Shown piece after piece: positions 1 through 7,846 of a DNA stretch of 64,000 bases. The stretch is from Bauldia sp963759235. Its GTDB lineage: Bacteria; Pseudomonadota; Alphaproteobacteria; Rhizobiales; Kaistiaceae. The stretch is taken from assembly GCA_963759235.1 (NCBI GenBank), contig CAVWYO010000010.1, forward strand, positions 248,001 through 312,000. Reading direction: 5' to 3'. Within the stretch, counting starts at the first letter, position 1, and each line of letters begins with the position of its first letter. A program made the translations under genes and the position numbers. The notes under the pieces were generated by a model. The model saw only the letters and a program-made list of their open reading frames with translations. It made no database searches and had not been told where the DNA came from.

Positions 1-2074
1 TGGTGAACGGCCTTCCCTTGACCTCGTCGGCCTCGACGCCGAACAGCGCCTCGGCGGCCCGGTTGACGTCGCCGACCAGACCTGTGGCGTCGATGACGAT
101 GACGCCGTCGGTCGCCGTGTCGAGGATCGTCTCCAACTCGCGCACGCGCTGGTCGGCCGGCAAACCCTCCCCTGCCGCCTCCCGCGCCCGCCCCGGCCGA
201 GCGGATTCCTCCGCCGCCTCGACCAGCGAGAGCATCAGCGCCGTGGCGCCGGCCCAGGTCACGGCGTGGAGCTTGGCGTCGACGGCAACGTCCGCGCCGT
301 CGCGCCGGGCGGCACGGAGCCGGCCGCCGTGCGACGGCCCGGCGGACCAGCCACCCTTGTCGGGGAAGATCGCCTCGGCCCCGCCGGCAGCGACAAAATC
401 GTCCACCGAGTCATAGGCGAGGAGATCGAGAAGCGTGCGGTTGGCAAACAGCGTCCGGTTGTCCCGGTAGACCGCGATGCCGACCGGCAGCTTGTCGAGG
501 AGCGCCGCGTCGAAATCGGCCGGCGGCGCCTCCTTCGCGCCCTTGCCGCCGATCGCCGGTGGCGGTCGCTGCCCGCGCGGCTCGGCCTCGCGCTCAGTAT
601 CGGCGCCGAGCGCTTCGGCAATGCGGCGGAAGGCGTCCTGCTCGGTGCCGGAGAGGCGCTTCGGGAAGATCCGCGTCGGCGTGTTGGCGAGATGAACGAC
701 ATTGGATCGCGGCGGCGGTTCGGCGCCTTGTCGCGCCGCCGGGGCGCTCGGTTCCGCGGACGCCGCGCCTTCGATACTCTCGCGGGCGACATCGTCGAGG
801 TCGTCGCCGAGGGCCGGGGGTTCCGGCTCGATCGGCGATTCGCCTGGCCGAGCGGCGGTGGGCTCCGGTGCCTTCTCCTGGACCGGCGTCAGGGGCGGTG
901 CTGCTTCGGTGACGGGTTGCCGCCGTTCGTCCGGCCGGCGATCGTCGCGCCTGACGGTGCCGAAGCCGCGATAGCCCTCGAAGACGCGGTCGCGCGAGAA
1001 GACCGGCATGCCGGTGAGGTCGACCGCCACCCGCTCCGCCCTGTCGGCAAGCGGCCAGTGGACGGTGACGGCGAAATCGGCGAGGCCGGAAAGCGCGCGA
1101 TTCAAGCTGCCATCGCCGTCGAGCGCAAGCCGTTCGGCGAGCTCCCGCCATGTCGTTCCGACGCCGGGCGCATTGGGCTTGCCGACCTCGTCGGCAAGCC
1201 CGCCCGACACGAAGGCGAAGGCGAACGCGGCGTCCGTCTGCCACAGGAACCGGCGCGCCGGTGTGGCGGCCGACCGTGGCTCCGCCGCGGCGGATGCGGT
1301 GACTTGCGTTGAGGATGGCTGCGGCTTTTCCCCCGCCTCGACCGGCCGAGCCGCGACGGCCGTCGCCGGCGGGACGATCGGCTCGGCGAGGGAGGGCGCG
1401 GCGGCCCAGGCTTCCGCCGGCCCGACGATGAGGAGGAATATCCGCTCGCCGCCGACCGTGACCCGCGCCACGCCGGCGGGCCGGGCGGCCCCGCCTATGG
1501 CGAGCGCGGCTCTCGCCACGGGCCCGTCGCTCCCTTCCGCCTCGCCGACAAGTTCGTCGATCGCAGTTGCAGCCGGCGCCAGTTCATCGAAGCCGCCCGA
1601 GGCGCCGAGCACCTTGCCGTCGCGGTCGAGGATCGCGGCGAGGCAATCGTCCGCGGCTATGGCGTCGGCAAGGCGTTCGGCCCGCGTCGACAGCGATTCG
1701 CGCGGCGCATCCAGCGTGCCCACCGCCAGCACGCCGCGGGCGCCGCCGCCGAGGTCGAGCTTGCGACAGGCGGAAGGCAGCGCCACCTGGCGAACGCCGA
1801 AATTGAACCTGAGGATTTCGAGGCGGGTCTGATCGGAGGGCAGCGCCTTGGCCAGCCGGGCGAGACTGCGGGTGGTGGGATTGGACGGCGAAAAGCGCCG
1901 CTCGAGCAGGGCTCCCATGCTCGGCTCGCCGAAGAAGGCGACGCCGGCAGCGTTCGCCCACAGGACGCCGGTGCCGTCGCCGCGAAAGACAAAAGCCGGC
2001 CGCGGGTCGAGCAGAAAAGCGCCGACCGGCGGGGCGGCGGCGACGTCAAGATAGGCATGTGTCTTGCCGTTCAT
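1..2074 (-). CDS. PAS-domain sensor histidine kinase, PdhS-like (N-terminal part, runs off window)
   Basis: An open frame of 691 codons starts at ATG 2074 and is still open at base 1, so the kinase core would lie outside the window. The visible part begins MNGKTHAYLDV. It carries low-complexity Pro/Ala/Glu linkers, a segment FEGYRGFGTVRRDD near residue 350 and a PAS-like stretch around LPVGIAVYRDNRTLFANRTL. It reaches a second PAS start (ETILDTATDGVIVIDATG) at the window edge. Known: this architecture and the YRGFG segment are typical of the large PdhS cytoplasmic kinases of Hyphomicrobiales, which feed the DivK/CtrA cell-cycle pathway. Inferred: the full protein continues with HisKA and HATPase_c domains. 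A CtrA-type site lies 40 bp upstream. Another PAS-kinase family remains possible because the catalytic end is not visible. Confidence 0.7.
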   Translation of the reverse strand, partial: MNGKTHAYLDVAAAPPVGAFLLDPRPAFVFRGDGTGVLWANAAGVAFFGEPSMGALLERRFSPSNPTTRSLARLAKALPSDQTRLEILRFNFGVRQVALPSACRKLDLGGGARGVLAVGTLDAPRESLSTRAERLADAIAADDCLAAILDRDGKVLGASGGFDELAPAATAIDELVGEAEGSDGPVARAALAIGGAARPAGVARVTVGGERIFLLIVGPAEAWAAAPSLAEPIVPPATAVAARPVEAGEKPQPSSTQVTASAAAEPRSAATPARRFLWQTDAAFAFAFVSGGLADEVGKPNAPGVGTTWRELAERLALDGDGSLNRALSGLADFAVTVHWPLADRAERVAVDLTGMPVFSRDRVFEGYRGFGTVRRDDRRPDERRQPVTEAAPPLTPVQEKAPEPTAARPGESPIEPEPPALGDDLDDVARESIEGAASAEPSAPAARQGAEPPPRSNVVHLANTPTRIFPKRLSGTEQDAFRRIAEALGADTEREAEPRGQRPPPAIGGKGAKEAPPADFDAALLDKLPVGIAVYRDNRTLFANRTLLDLLAYDSVDDFVAAGGAEAIFPDKGGWSAGPSHGGRLRAARRDGADVAVDAKLHAVTWAGATALMLSLVEAAEESARPGRAREAAGEGLPADQRVRELETILDTATDGVIVIDATGLVGDVNRAAEALFGVEADEVKGRPFT

Positions 2075-2115
2075 TCGGCACTGCCCTTGTACCCGCCGCG
2101 CCGACCGCCTCGTGC

Positions 2116-2130
2116 TTAACCAATCGTTAA
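2116..2130. promoter_or_regulatory. CtrA-type binding site (TTAA-N7-TTAA)
   Basis: The sequence TTAACCAATCGTTAA matches the full CtrA box TTAA-N7-TTAA exactly and reads as a box on both strands. It lies 42 bp upstream of the leftward PAS kinase start and 147 bp upstream of the rightward phasin. The position suits control of the kinase gene. Binding is inferred from the consensus only. Confidence 0.6.
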
Positions 2131-2276
2131 TACAGCGGGTGTCGAAGGCGGTCCACGCAAACCCATCCCCTCGCCCCAACCGGCTCGATCTTTGGTTAAT
2201 CCCGCCGTTGGCGTCGAGGCCCGTCGTGCCTATGTTGGTGTATGATTGCGGAGACCGTAGCAGGGAGGGTCCGATA

Positions 2277-2663
2277 ATGAAGAGCACACCGTTCGATATC
2301 CCCGATCAAATGCGGGAGATGGCCGACAAGAACGTGAGCCAGGCCAAGAAGGCGCTTGAGCAATATCTCGACGCGGCGCAGAAGGCGGTCGCCAATGTCG
2401 AAGGTTCGGCAAAATCGGTCCAGGAAGGCGCCGCCGAGGTCAATCGCCAGACCCTGGCCTTCCTCGAAGAAAACGTCGCCGCCTCCTTCGATCTCGCCCA
2501 GCGACTGGTGCAGGCCCGCACCGTGGAGGAAATCGCCGCGCTGCAAAAAGAGTACTTCACCCGGCAGATGGCGAATCTCAACGAGCAGGGAAAGAGCCTC
2601 GGGACGATGATGGGTCGGGTCAGGGCCGATGTGGCCGACAAGGTCAGGGGGTCCGGCACCTGA
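2277..2663 (+). CDS. Phasin family protein (128 aa)
   Basis: Small amphipathic helical protein starting MKSTPFDIPDQMREMADKNV, with a phasin-type core: repeated Ala/Gln/Lys helices, a central AFLEENVAASFDLAQRLVQA and the motif EIAALQKEYFTRQMANL. Phasins coat polyhydroxyalkanoate granules in the cytoplasm and control granule size. The ATG at 2277 is preceded by a GGGAGGGT ribosome site. An upstream in-frame ATG at 2064 would add an implausible basic extension, so the shorter start is chosen. A second phasin gene follows about 140 bp downstream. No terminator separates them, but the PhaR-like operator in the gap suggests the second gene has its own promoter. Confidence 0.88.
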   Translation: MKSTPFDIPDQMREMADKNVSQAKKALEQYLDAAQKAVANVEGSAKSVQEGAAEVNRQTLAFLEENVAASFDLAQRLVQARTVEEIAALQKEYFTRQMANLNEQGKSLGTMMGRVRADVADKVRGSGT

Positions 2664-2673
2664 GCGAAAGATT

Positions 2674-2723
2674 TTTGTGCGACGCAAAAATATTATTGCA
2701 ACGCACAAATCGGTGCCTTATAT
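2674..2723 (+). promoter_or_regulatory. Promoter with double TGC-N3-GCA operator (PhaR-like)
   Basis: Two TGC-N3-GCA elements (2678-2686 and 2697-2705) sit inside a larger inverted repeat. The arms are TTTGTGCGACGCAA (2674-2687) and TTGCAACGCACAAA (2696-2709), perfect over the outer eight bases. PhaR, the PHA-sensing repressor of phasin genes, is known to prefer TGC-N3/4-GCA type sites. A possible -35 (TTGCAA, 2696-2701) overlaps the right arm and a possible -10 (TTATAT, 2718-2723) follows at 16 bp, so a bound repressor would block the polymerase. The regulator gene is not in this window. Confidence 0.6.
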
Positions 2724-2803
2724 GGGCTGTATCGAGAGGCTAGCGCTCGTGACACGATGAGCACGGGGCGCTGCCGTGAACGCACCAGCCAATGGAGCTC
2801 CTT

Positions 2804-3310
2804 ATGGCCACTGCCCCCAAAACTGCCAAGACCCCCAAGATGCCGACCTTCGAAGCCGCCATGCCGGCTCTCTCCAATCCCTTTGAGGCCTTCAACGTCA
2901 ACGGTTCCTCGTTCGAGGTGCCGCCGGCGGTACGCGAGTTCGCCGAGAAGGGTGTCGCCCAGGCCCGAGAGGCCTATGCCAAGATGAAGAGCGTCGCCGA
3001 AGAGACCACCGACATGGTCGAGGATACCTACGAGATGGCGCGTGAAGGCGTCTTCACCCTCGGCGCCAAGGCGATCGACGCCGCCAAGGTGCAAAGCGAC
3101 GCCTCTTTCGCCTTCGCCAAGGACCTGTTCGGCGCCAAGACGCTCGCCGAAGTGATCGAGCTGCAGACCGCCTTCGCCCGTCAGCAGTTCGACACCGTAT
3201 CCGCCCAGTTCAAGGACTTCCAGGAGCTCAGCCAGAAGCTCTTCGCGGAAACCAGCAAGCCGGTGACCGCGCACGTCGAGAAGACCTTCAAGGAGTTCAA
3301 GGCGGCGTAA
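2804..3310 (+). CDS. Phasin family protein (168 aa, phasin_2 type)
   Basis: Helical granule-associated protein. After an Ala/Lys/Pro-rich N-terminus (MATAPKTAKTPKMPTF) comes the typical core: VREFAEKGVAQAREAYAKMK, FTLGAKAIDAAKVQSDASFAFAKDLFGAKTLAEVIELQ, and the tail FARQQFDTVSAQFKDFQELSQ. Length and order match the alphaproteobacterial phasin_2 group, which binds PHB granules. The ATG at 2804 is preferred over ATG 2792 because the GGAG at 2794-2797 is then correctly spaced. The operator at 2674-2709 suggests repression until PHA granules titrate PhaR. A strong terminator follows. Confidence 0.92.
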   Translation: MATAPKTAKTPKMPTFEAAMPALSNPFEAFNVNGSSFEVPPAVREFAEKGVAQAREAYAKMKSVAEETTDMVEDTYEMAREGVFTLGAKAIDAAKVQSDASFAFAKDLFGAKTLAEVIELQTAFARQQFDTVSAQFKDFQELSQKLFAETSKPVTAHVEKTFKEFKAA

Positions 3311-3335
3311 CCGACGCCTTCCGCTTCTTCCTGGC

Positions 3336-3374
3336 AAACGGCCCGGACCCAACGGTTCGGGCCGTTTGGTTTTG
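3336..3374 (+). terminator. Rho-independent terminator after phasin
   Basis: A 14-bp stem (AAACGGCCCGGACC at 3336-3349 with GGTTCGGGCCGTTT at 3354-3367, one G-T pair) closes a CAAC loop and is followed by GGTTTTGG. It lies 26 bp after the phasin stop. Confidence 0.85.
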
Positions 3375-3441
3375 GTGGCGGGGTGTCTTTCGCTTATCGT
3401 GGGGGCGATCGAGGAGACACCGGCGAGGGGCGGAACGACAA

Positions 3442-4938
3442 ATGCGAAGAATTTTGGCGGGGCTGGCTTGCGCGTTCCTCGTCGCGGCCCCGGCACTCGC
3501 CGAAGACGGGCCGCTGCCGGACGGCTTAAAGGCGATCCAGACGATCGTCGTGGTCTATCTCGAGAATCGCAGCTTCGTGAACCTGCTGCCCGACTTCCCC
3601 GGTGCGTTCGGGATCGCCGAGGCGCCGCAATCGGCGGTCGTGCAACGGGACCGCGACGGCTCGGTGCTTCCCTATCTGCCGCCGGTGTGGCTGACGGATT
3701 CCGCCATACCCGATCCGGGCAGGTTCGAGCCGCCAACCCCCGATCCGGCCTATCCGGCCTCAATGCCGAACGCGCCGTTCCGGATCGGCGGGCCGCCCTA
3801 CGACAAGCCGGCCGACGTGCTGACGCCGAACCCGGTCCACGAGTTCTACCAGAACCAGCGGCAGATCAACGGCGGGCGGAACGACGCCTTCGTTGCCTGG
3901 ACCAATGTCGGCTCGCTGACGATGGGCACCTATGAGGGAAAAGGGACCCATCTCTACGCGCTCGGCAGAGAGTTCACTGTCGCCGACCGCTTCTTCATGG
4001 GCGCGTTCGGCGGCTCGAGCCTCAACCATTTCTACCTCGCCTGCGCCTGCTCGCCGCGCTTCGAGAGCGCGCCGGAGAGCATGCGGGCGGTTCTCGGCGC
4101 GGACGGCAACCTCAAGCTCGCGCCGGACTCGCCGAAGTCGACGCTCGACGGCCCGCCGAAATGGGTGCGGGACGGCAGCTTGTCGCCGGACGGCTATGTG
4201 GTGAACACGGTCCAGCCGCCCTACCAGCCGAGCGCGATCCCGCCGGCCAAGGACGGCGACCCGCGCTTCGCCGACCCGGCCGGCAACCCGCTGCCGCCGC
4301 AGACGGTGCCCACCCTCGGCGATCGCCTTTCCGACAAGGGGGTCGACTGGGCGTGGTACGCGCAGGGGTGGGACGTCGCGCTCGCCTATCGCGGCGCCAT
4401 CAACAACAATCTCGGCGCCGTCAATTTCCAGCCGCACCACCAGCCCTACAACTACTTCGCCAACTATGCGCCGGGGACAGAGGCGCGCCAACGGCATCTG
4501 AAGGACATGGAGGATTTTTGGGACGCGGCGGCGGCCGGCACGCTGCCGGCGGTCGCCTTCGTCAAGCCCGACGGCAACAACAATCAGCATCCGGGCGAAA
4601 GCACGGTCAGCGCCGGCGACGATATCATGGGCAGGGTCGTCGACACGCTGCGGGAGAGCCCGCAATGGGATCACATGGCGATCATCGTCACCCATGACGA
4701 GAACGGCGGCATCTGGGATCCGGTGCCGCCGCCGGCCGGCGACCGCTGGGGGCCGGGATCGCGCGTGCCGACGATAATCGTCTCGCCGTTCGCCAAGAAA
4801 GGGTTCGTCGACCACACCGTCTACGACACCACCTCGATCCTCGCCTTCATTTCGAAGCGTTTCGGCCTCGACATGCTGCCGGGAATCCGGACGCAATTCG
4901 GCGATCTCCGTAACGCCTTCGCCGTCGGCCCCGAGTGA
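3442..4938 (+). CDS. Exported phosphoesterase, acid phosphatase/phospholipase C family
   Basis: 498 residues. A Sec signal peptide (MRRILAGLACAFLVAAPALA, cleavage near residue 20) precedes a phosphoesterase domain (PF04185-type, alkaline-phosphatase fold). Visible active-site segments are the N-terminal VVVYLENRSFVNLLP, the FGGSSLNHFYLACACSP segment, and the C-terminal VTHDENGGIWDPVPPP with TIIVSPFAKKG before it ends. These match periplasmic AcpA-like acid phosphatases and phospholipases C, which release phosphate from esters outside the cytoplasm. The substrate cannot be told from the sequence. The gene stands alone between a phasin terminator and tRNA-His, and no PHO box was identified. Confidence 0.85.
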   Translation: MRRILAGLACAFLVAAPALAEDGPLPDGLKAIQTIVVVYLENRSFVNLLPDFPGAFGIAEAPQSAVVQRDRDGSVLPYLPPVWLTDSAIPDPGRFEPPTPDPAYPASMPNAPFRIGGPPYDKPADVLTPNPVHEFYQNQRQINGGRNDAFVAWTNVGSLTMGTYEGKGTHLYALGREFTVADRFFMGAFGGSSLNHFYLACACSPRFESAPESMRAVLGADGNLKLAPDSPKSTLDGPPKWVRDGSLSPDGYVVNTVQPPYQPSAIPPAKDGDPRFADPAGNPLPPQTVPTLGDRLSDKGVDWAWYAQGWDVALAYRGAINNNLGAVNFQPHHQPYNYFANYAPGTEARQRHLKDMEDFWDAAAAGTLPAVAFVKPDGNNNQHPGESTVSAGDDIMGRVVDTLRESPQWDHMAIIVTHDENGGIWDPVPPPAGDRWGPGSRVPTIIVSPFAKKGFVDHTVYDTTSILAFISKRFGLDMLPGIRTQFGDLRNAFAVGPE

Positions 4939-4993
4939 CGACGGCGGGTGGCGGACGGGCGGTTTGCGTCACCTTTGGCAGCCGCCTTTGCCC

Positions 4994-5022
4994 TTGAACG
5001 GAGGGGCCATTGCTTCTACGTT
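4994..5022 (+). promoter_or_regulatory. Likely promoter of tRNA-His
   Basis: TTGAAC (4994-4999), a 17-bp spacer and TACGTT (5017-5022) form a sigma-70-like pair that would start transcription about 10 bp before the tRNA 5' end at 5039. Confidence 0.5.
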
Positions 5023-5038
5023 CCGCGCCGTGAAGCGT

Positions 5039-5114
5039 GCAGCCGTAGCTCAGTTGGTAGAGCGGCGGATTGTGGATCCGTAGGTCGCTGGTTCGAGCCC
5101 AGCCGGCTGTACCA
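5039..5114 (+). tRNA. tRNA-His (GTG anticodon)
   Basis: A 76-nt cloverleaf with CCA encoded. The acceptor stem pairs GCAGCCG with CGGCTGT, its first pair being G-U. The D arm is GCTC/GAGC. The anticodon stem GCGGA/TCCGT holds loop TTGTGGA with anticodon GTG, and the T arm is GCTGG-TTCGAGC-CCAGC. The discriminator base is A73 and there is no room for the G-1:C73 pair that marks histidine tRNAs in most bacteria. Known: many alphaproteobacteria have lost G-1 and use A73 with a matching HisRS, so this is lineage-typical rather than a defect. Confidence 0.95.
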
Positions 5115-5137
5115 AACCTCGGCGGCCGCCGCGCCGG

Positions 5138-6328
5138 TCAATCGGCGCCGAAGGTCAAGGTCTCGGTGCGGTTCTTCTCGATGAAGTCCCAGTCATAGGT
5201 GACGCCGAGGCCCGGCCCCTCGGGTACCGGGACGCAGCCGTCCTTGCCGACCGCATCGGCCTGATCGGAGTAGCCGCCGCCATAGACCGGCGGCACGGCG
5301 TTCGGCATGTCGGGGCCGACCAGCGCCAACTCGTAGAAGCGGGTGTTGGGCGTCGCCGCCATCACCGCGCGGTGGGCGGGACCGCAGGCGTGATACTGCA
5401 CGTCGAGGCCGAGCGCCTGGCAGAAGCTGGCGATCTTCAGCGCGCCGGTGATGCCCATGTCGTATTCGGGGTCGGCGTGGAGGAGGTCGCCGCCGCCGGC
5501 AAGCAGAAAGGCCGCCTTGGCCTCCAGCCCGCGGACATGCTCGCAAACGAGGAGAGGCGTCTTCAGCCGCTCGCGGAGCCGCTTGTGGCCTTCCACCGCG
5601 CCGCCGGTGTCGCGGTAGGGATCCTCGTACCAGACGAAACCCGCCTCGTCGCAGGCATGGCCGACATAGAGCGCGTCGAGCCAGGTTCTCAACTGCGAGG
5701 CGGGATCGATCATCAGCGGCCAGTCGGCGCCGACGGCGGCGCGCACGCCGAGAAGGTTCTTCGCCTCGCGGCGGGCATCACCGGCGTGCCAGCCGTGAAT
5801 CTTGAAACCGGCGAAGCCCTTCTCCTTGCAGGCCACGGCATAGTCGGCGAACGCCTCGGGCGAGTGGAGGCCGCCGGGCTCGTCCTGACCGTGATAGGTG
5901 CTGGCATAGGCCGGCAGGCGCTTGCGGAAGGCGCCGAGCATCGCGGCGACCGAGGTGCCGAGGCGCTTCGCCTGCAGGTCCCATAGCGCGATGTCGAGCG
6001 GTCCATGGCCCATATGATCGTAGGCGCGGACCTCGCGCCGCAGATCCTGCCAGATCTCCTCGCGGGTGTCGGGATCGCGGCCGATCAGATGCGGCGCGAG
6101 CATGGCGGCCTGGGCGAAGGAAGCCTGGGTGCCGACCCAATGGGTGACGTATTCGCCGCGCGCGCCGTCCTCCGTCCGGATGCGTACCGCCCAGCGTTGC
6201 GCGGTGAGACGGCTCCCCTGCTTGGCGATGAGGTTGCCGACACCGGCGGCGCCGTGCGACGGCAGGCCGAGGCCTTCGACTTCAAACGCGAAACGGGTCA
6301 GTTCGACACGAACGATGCGGGTCTGCAC
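5138..6328 (-). CDS. Mandelate racemase/muconate lactonizing (enolase superfamily) enzyme, sugar-acid type
   Basis: 396 residues with the two-domain enolase-superfamily layout. The N-terminal capping domain includes GEYVTHWVGTQ and HMGHGPLDIALWDLQAK. The barrel carries FKIHGWH (a K-x-H version of the KxK motif), metal ligands in LMIDPAS, VWYEDPYRD and LVCEHVRG, and HADPEYDMGITGALKIA then YHACGPAHRAVMAA at the C-terminal end. Such enzymes dehydrate or epimerise acid sugars by abstracting the alpha proton. It is the last gene of the leftward operon, 9 bp after the ABC ATPase, so its substrate is probably what the transporter imports. The exact acid sugar is unknown. Confidence 0.88.
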   Translation of the reverse strand: MQTRIVRVELTRFAFEVEGLGLPSHGAAGVGNLIAKQGSRLTAQRWAVRIRTEDGARGEYVTHWVGTQASFAQAAMLAPHLIGRDPDTREEIWQDLRREVRAYDHMGHGPLDIALWDLQAKRLGTSVAAMLGAFRKRLPAYASTYHGQDEPGGLHSPEAFADYAVACKEKGFAGFKIHGWHAGDARREAKNLLGVRAAVGADWPLMIDPASQLRTWLDALYVGHACDEAGFVWYEDPYRDTGGAVEGHKRLRERLKTPLLVCEHVRGLEAKAAFLLAGGGDLLHADPEYDMGITGALKIASFCQALGLDVQYHACGPAHRAVMAATPNTRFYELALVGPDMPNAVPPVYGGGYSDQADAVGKDGCVPVPEGPGLGVTYDWDFIEKNRTETLTFGAD

Positions 6329-6337
6329 GCGGTCCTC

Positions 6338-7846
6338 CTAAGCGGCGGCTTCGACGCCGGTGGTTGCCAAAGCGACGAGGCGAAGCTGATCGAAGGTCTC
6401 CGCCGGTCCGTCGGCGATAATGCGGCCGTCGCGCATGCAGATCAAACGGTCGGCGACCTCGAGCAACTCGTCGAGGTCCGACGAGGTCAGGCAGACCGCC
6501 ATCCCGGCCCGCGCCATGGCGCGAACCATCTGATGGATCGCCGCCTTCGCCTTGACGTCGACGCCGCGGGTGAAATCGCTGAGGAGGAGAACCTTCGGCC
6601 CGGTCTCGATGGAGCGGGCGAGCATGATCCTCTGCTGATTGCCGCCGGAGAAGCGCATGACGGGCTGCTGACGGTCGACCGCACGCACGCCGACTTCGTC
6701 GAGACGCCGCGAGCTCGCCCGCCGCATGGCGCCGCGCTTGAGCCAATCGAACGGCGACATGCGGTAAACCTCCGCCGCCGAGACGTTCCACAGCGGCGAG
6801 CGTTCGAGCCACAGCCCGCCCTTCTTGCGGTCCGGCGGCATGTAGACGACGCCGGCGGCGATGGCGTCGGCGGGATGGCGGAAGCGTGCGGGGCGGTTCT
6901 CGACGGTGATCCTGCCGCCGGCGGCAACGACGCCGCCGAGCATTTCAAGGACGGTCAAGATGCCCGAGCCCTCGAGCCCGGCGAGCCCGACCACCTCGCC
7001 GCCGCGAAGGTCGAGGTCGAGCGGGCCGACGCCCGGACCGCTGCCGTTTCGGATGGCCATGACCACCGGTCCCGCGGTCGCGGCGCGATCGGGGCGCTCG
7101 TTGGCGAGACTGCCGACCATGGCGTTGGTGATCGTCCCGACATCGGCGTCGACCGTGCGCCACGAGCCGTTGACGCGCCCGTCGCGAAGCACGGTGATCG
7201 AACTGGTGATCTCGAAGACCTCGTCAAGCCGATGCGAGACGAAGACGACCGCCGCTCCGTCTTCGACGATCGAGCGCAGCGTGGCGAACAGCCCCGCCGC
7301 CTCGGGGTGGGAAAGCGCCGAGGTGGGCTCGTCGAGGATGAAGATGCTGCCGCCGCCGCAAAGCGCGCGGCCGATTTCGACGAGCTGGCGCTGGGCCAGC
7401 GGGAGATCGGCGACCCGCCTGGAGAGATCGAGGCTGACGCTCAGCCCGTCGAGCACCTTGCGCACCCGCCGGCGGCGTTCCTGGCGATGGATGAAGCCCA
7501 TCCTGCCGGTCGGCAGGGCGGAAGCGGCGACGTTCTCCTCGACCGTGCGGTCGGCGAAGAGCATCAGCTCCTGGTGGACGACGGCGATGCCGGCCCTTCG
7601 CGCTTCGATCACCTCGCCGAACGGCACGGCGCGGCCGTTGACGGTAAGCGCGCCGGAATCGGGAATCACCGCCCCCGACAACACGTTGATCAGCGTCGAC
7701 TTGCCGGCGCCGTTGGCGCCGATGAGGCCGTGAACCTCACCGGCGCGGACGTCGAGGGCGACGTCATTCAGCGCGCGGACGCCGCCGAAGTGCTTGCTGA
7801 TGCCGCGCGCCGACAGAAGCAAGCGCTCGGCGGCGACAAATGTCAT
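6338..7846 (-). CDS. Sugar ABC transporter ATP-binding protein (RbsA/MglA-like, two NBDs)
   Basis: 502 residues with duplicated ATPase domains. NBD1 (about 1-240) has Walker A GANGAGKSTL, signature LPLAQRQLVEIGRAL and Walker B IFILDEPTSAL. NBD2 (about 255-502) has the usual degenerate P-loop (GLAGLEGSG), signature FSGGNQQRIMLARSI and an eroded Walker B (VLLLSDFTRGVD). This is the standard layout of the carbohydrate uptake (CUT2) ATPase that drives a single-gene permease. Its ATG overlaps the stop of the binding-protein gene by four bases (ATGA), so translation is probably coupled. Confidence 0.93.
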   Translation of the reverse strand: MTFVAAERLLLSARGISKHFGGVRALNDVALDVRAGEVHGLIGANGAGKSTLINVLSGAVIPDSGALTVNGRAVPFGEVIEARRAGIAVVHQELMLFADRTVEENVAASALPTGRMGFIHRQERRRRVRKVLDGLSVSLDLSRRVADLPLAQRQLVEIGRALCGGGSIFILDEPTSALSHPEAAGLFATLRSIVEDGAAVVFVSHRLDEVFEITSSITVLRDGRVNGSWRTVDADVGTITNAMVGSLANERPDRAATAGPVVMAIRNGSGPGVGPLDLDLRGGEVVGLAGLEGSGILTVLEMLGGVVAAGGRITVENRPARFRHPADAIAAGVVYMPPDRKKGGLWLERSPLWNVSAAEVYRMSPFDWLKRGAMRRASSRRLDEVGVRAVDRQQPVMRFSGGNQQRIMLARSIETGPKVLLLSDFTRGVDVKAKAAIHQMVRAMARAGMAVCLTSSDLDELLEVADRLICMRDGRIIADGPAETFDQLRLVALATTGVEAAA

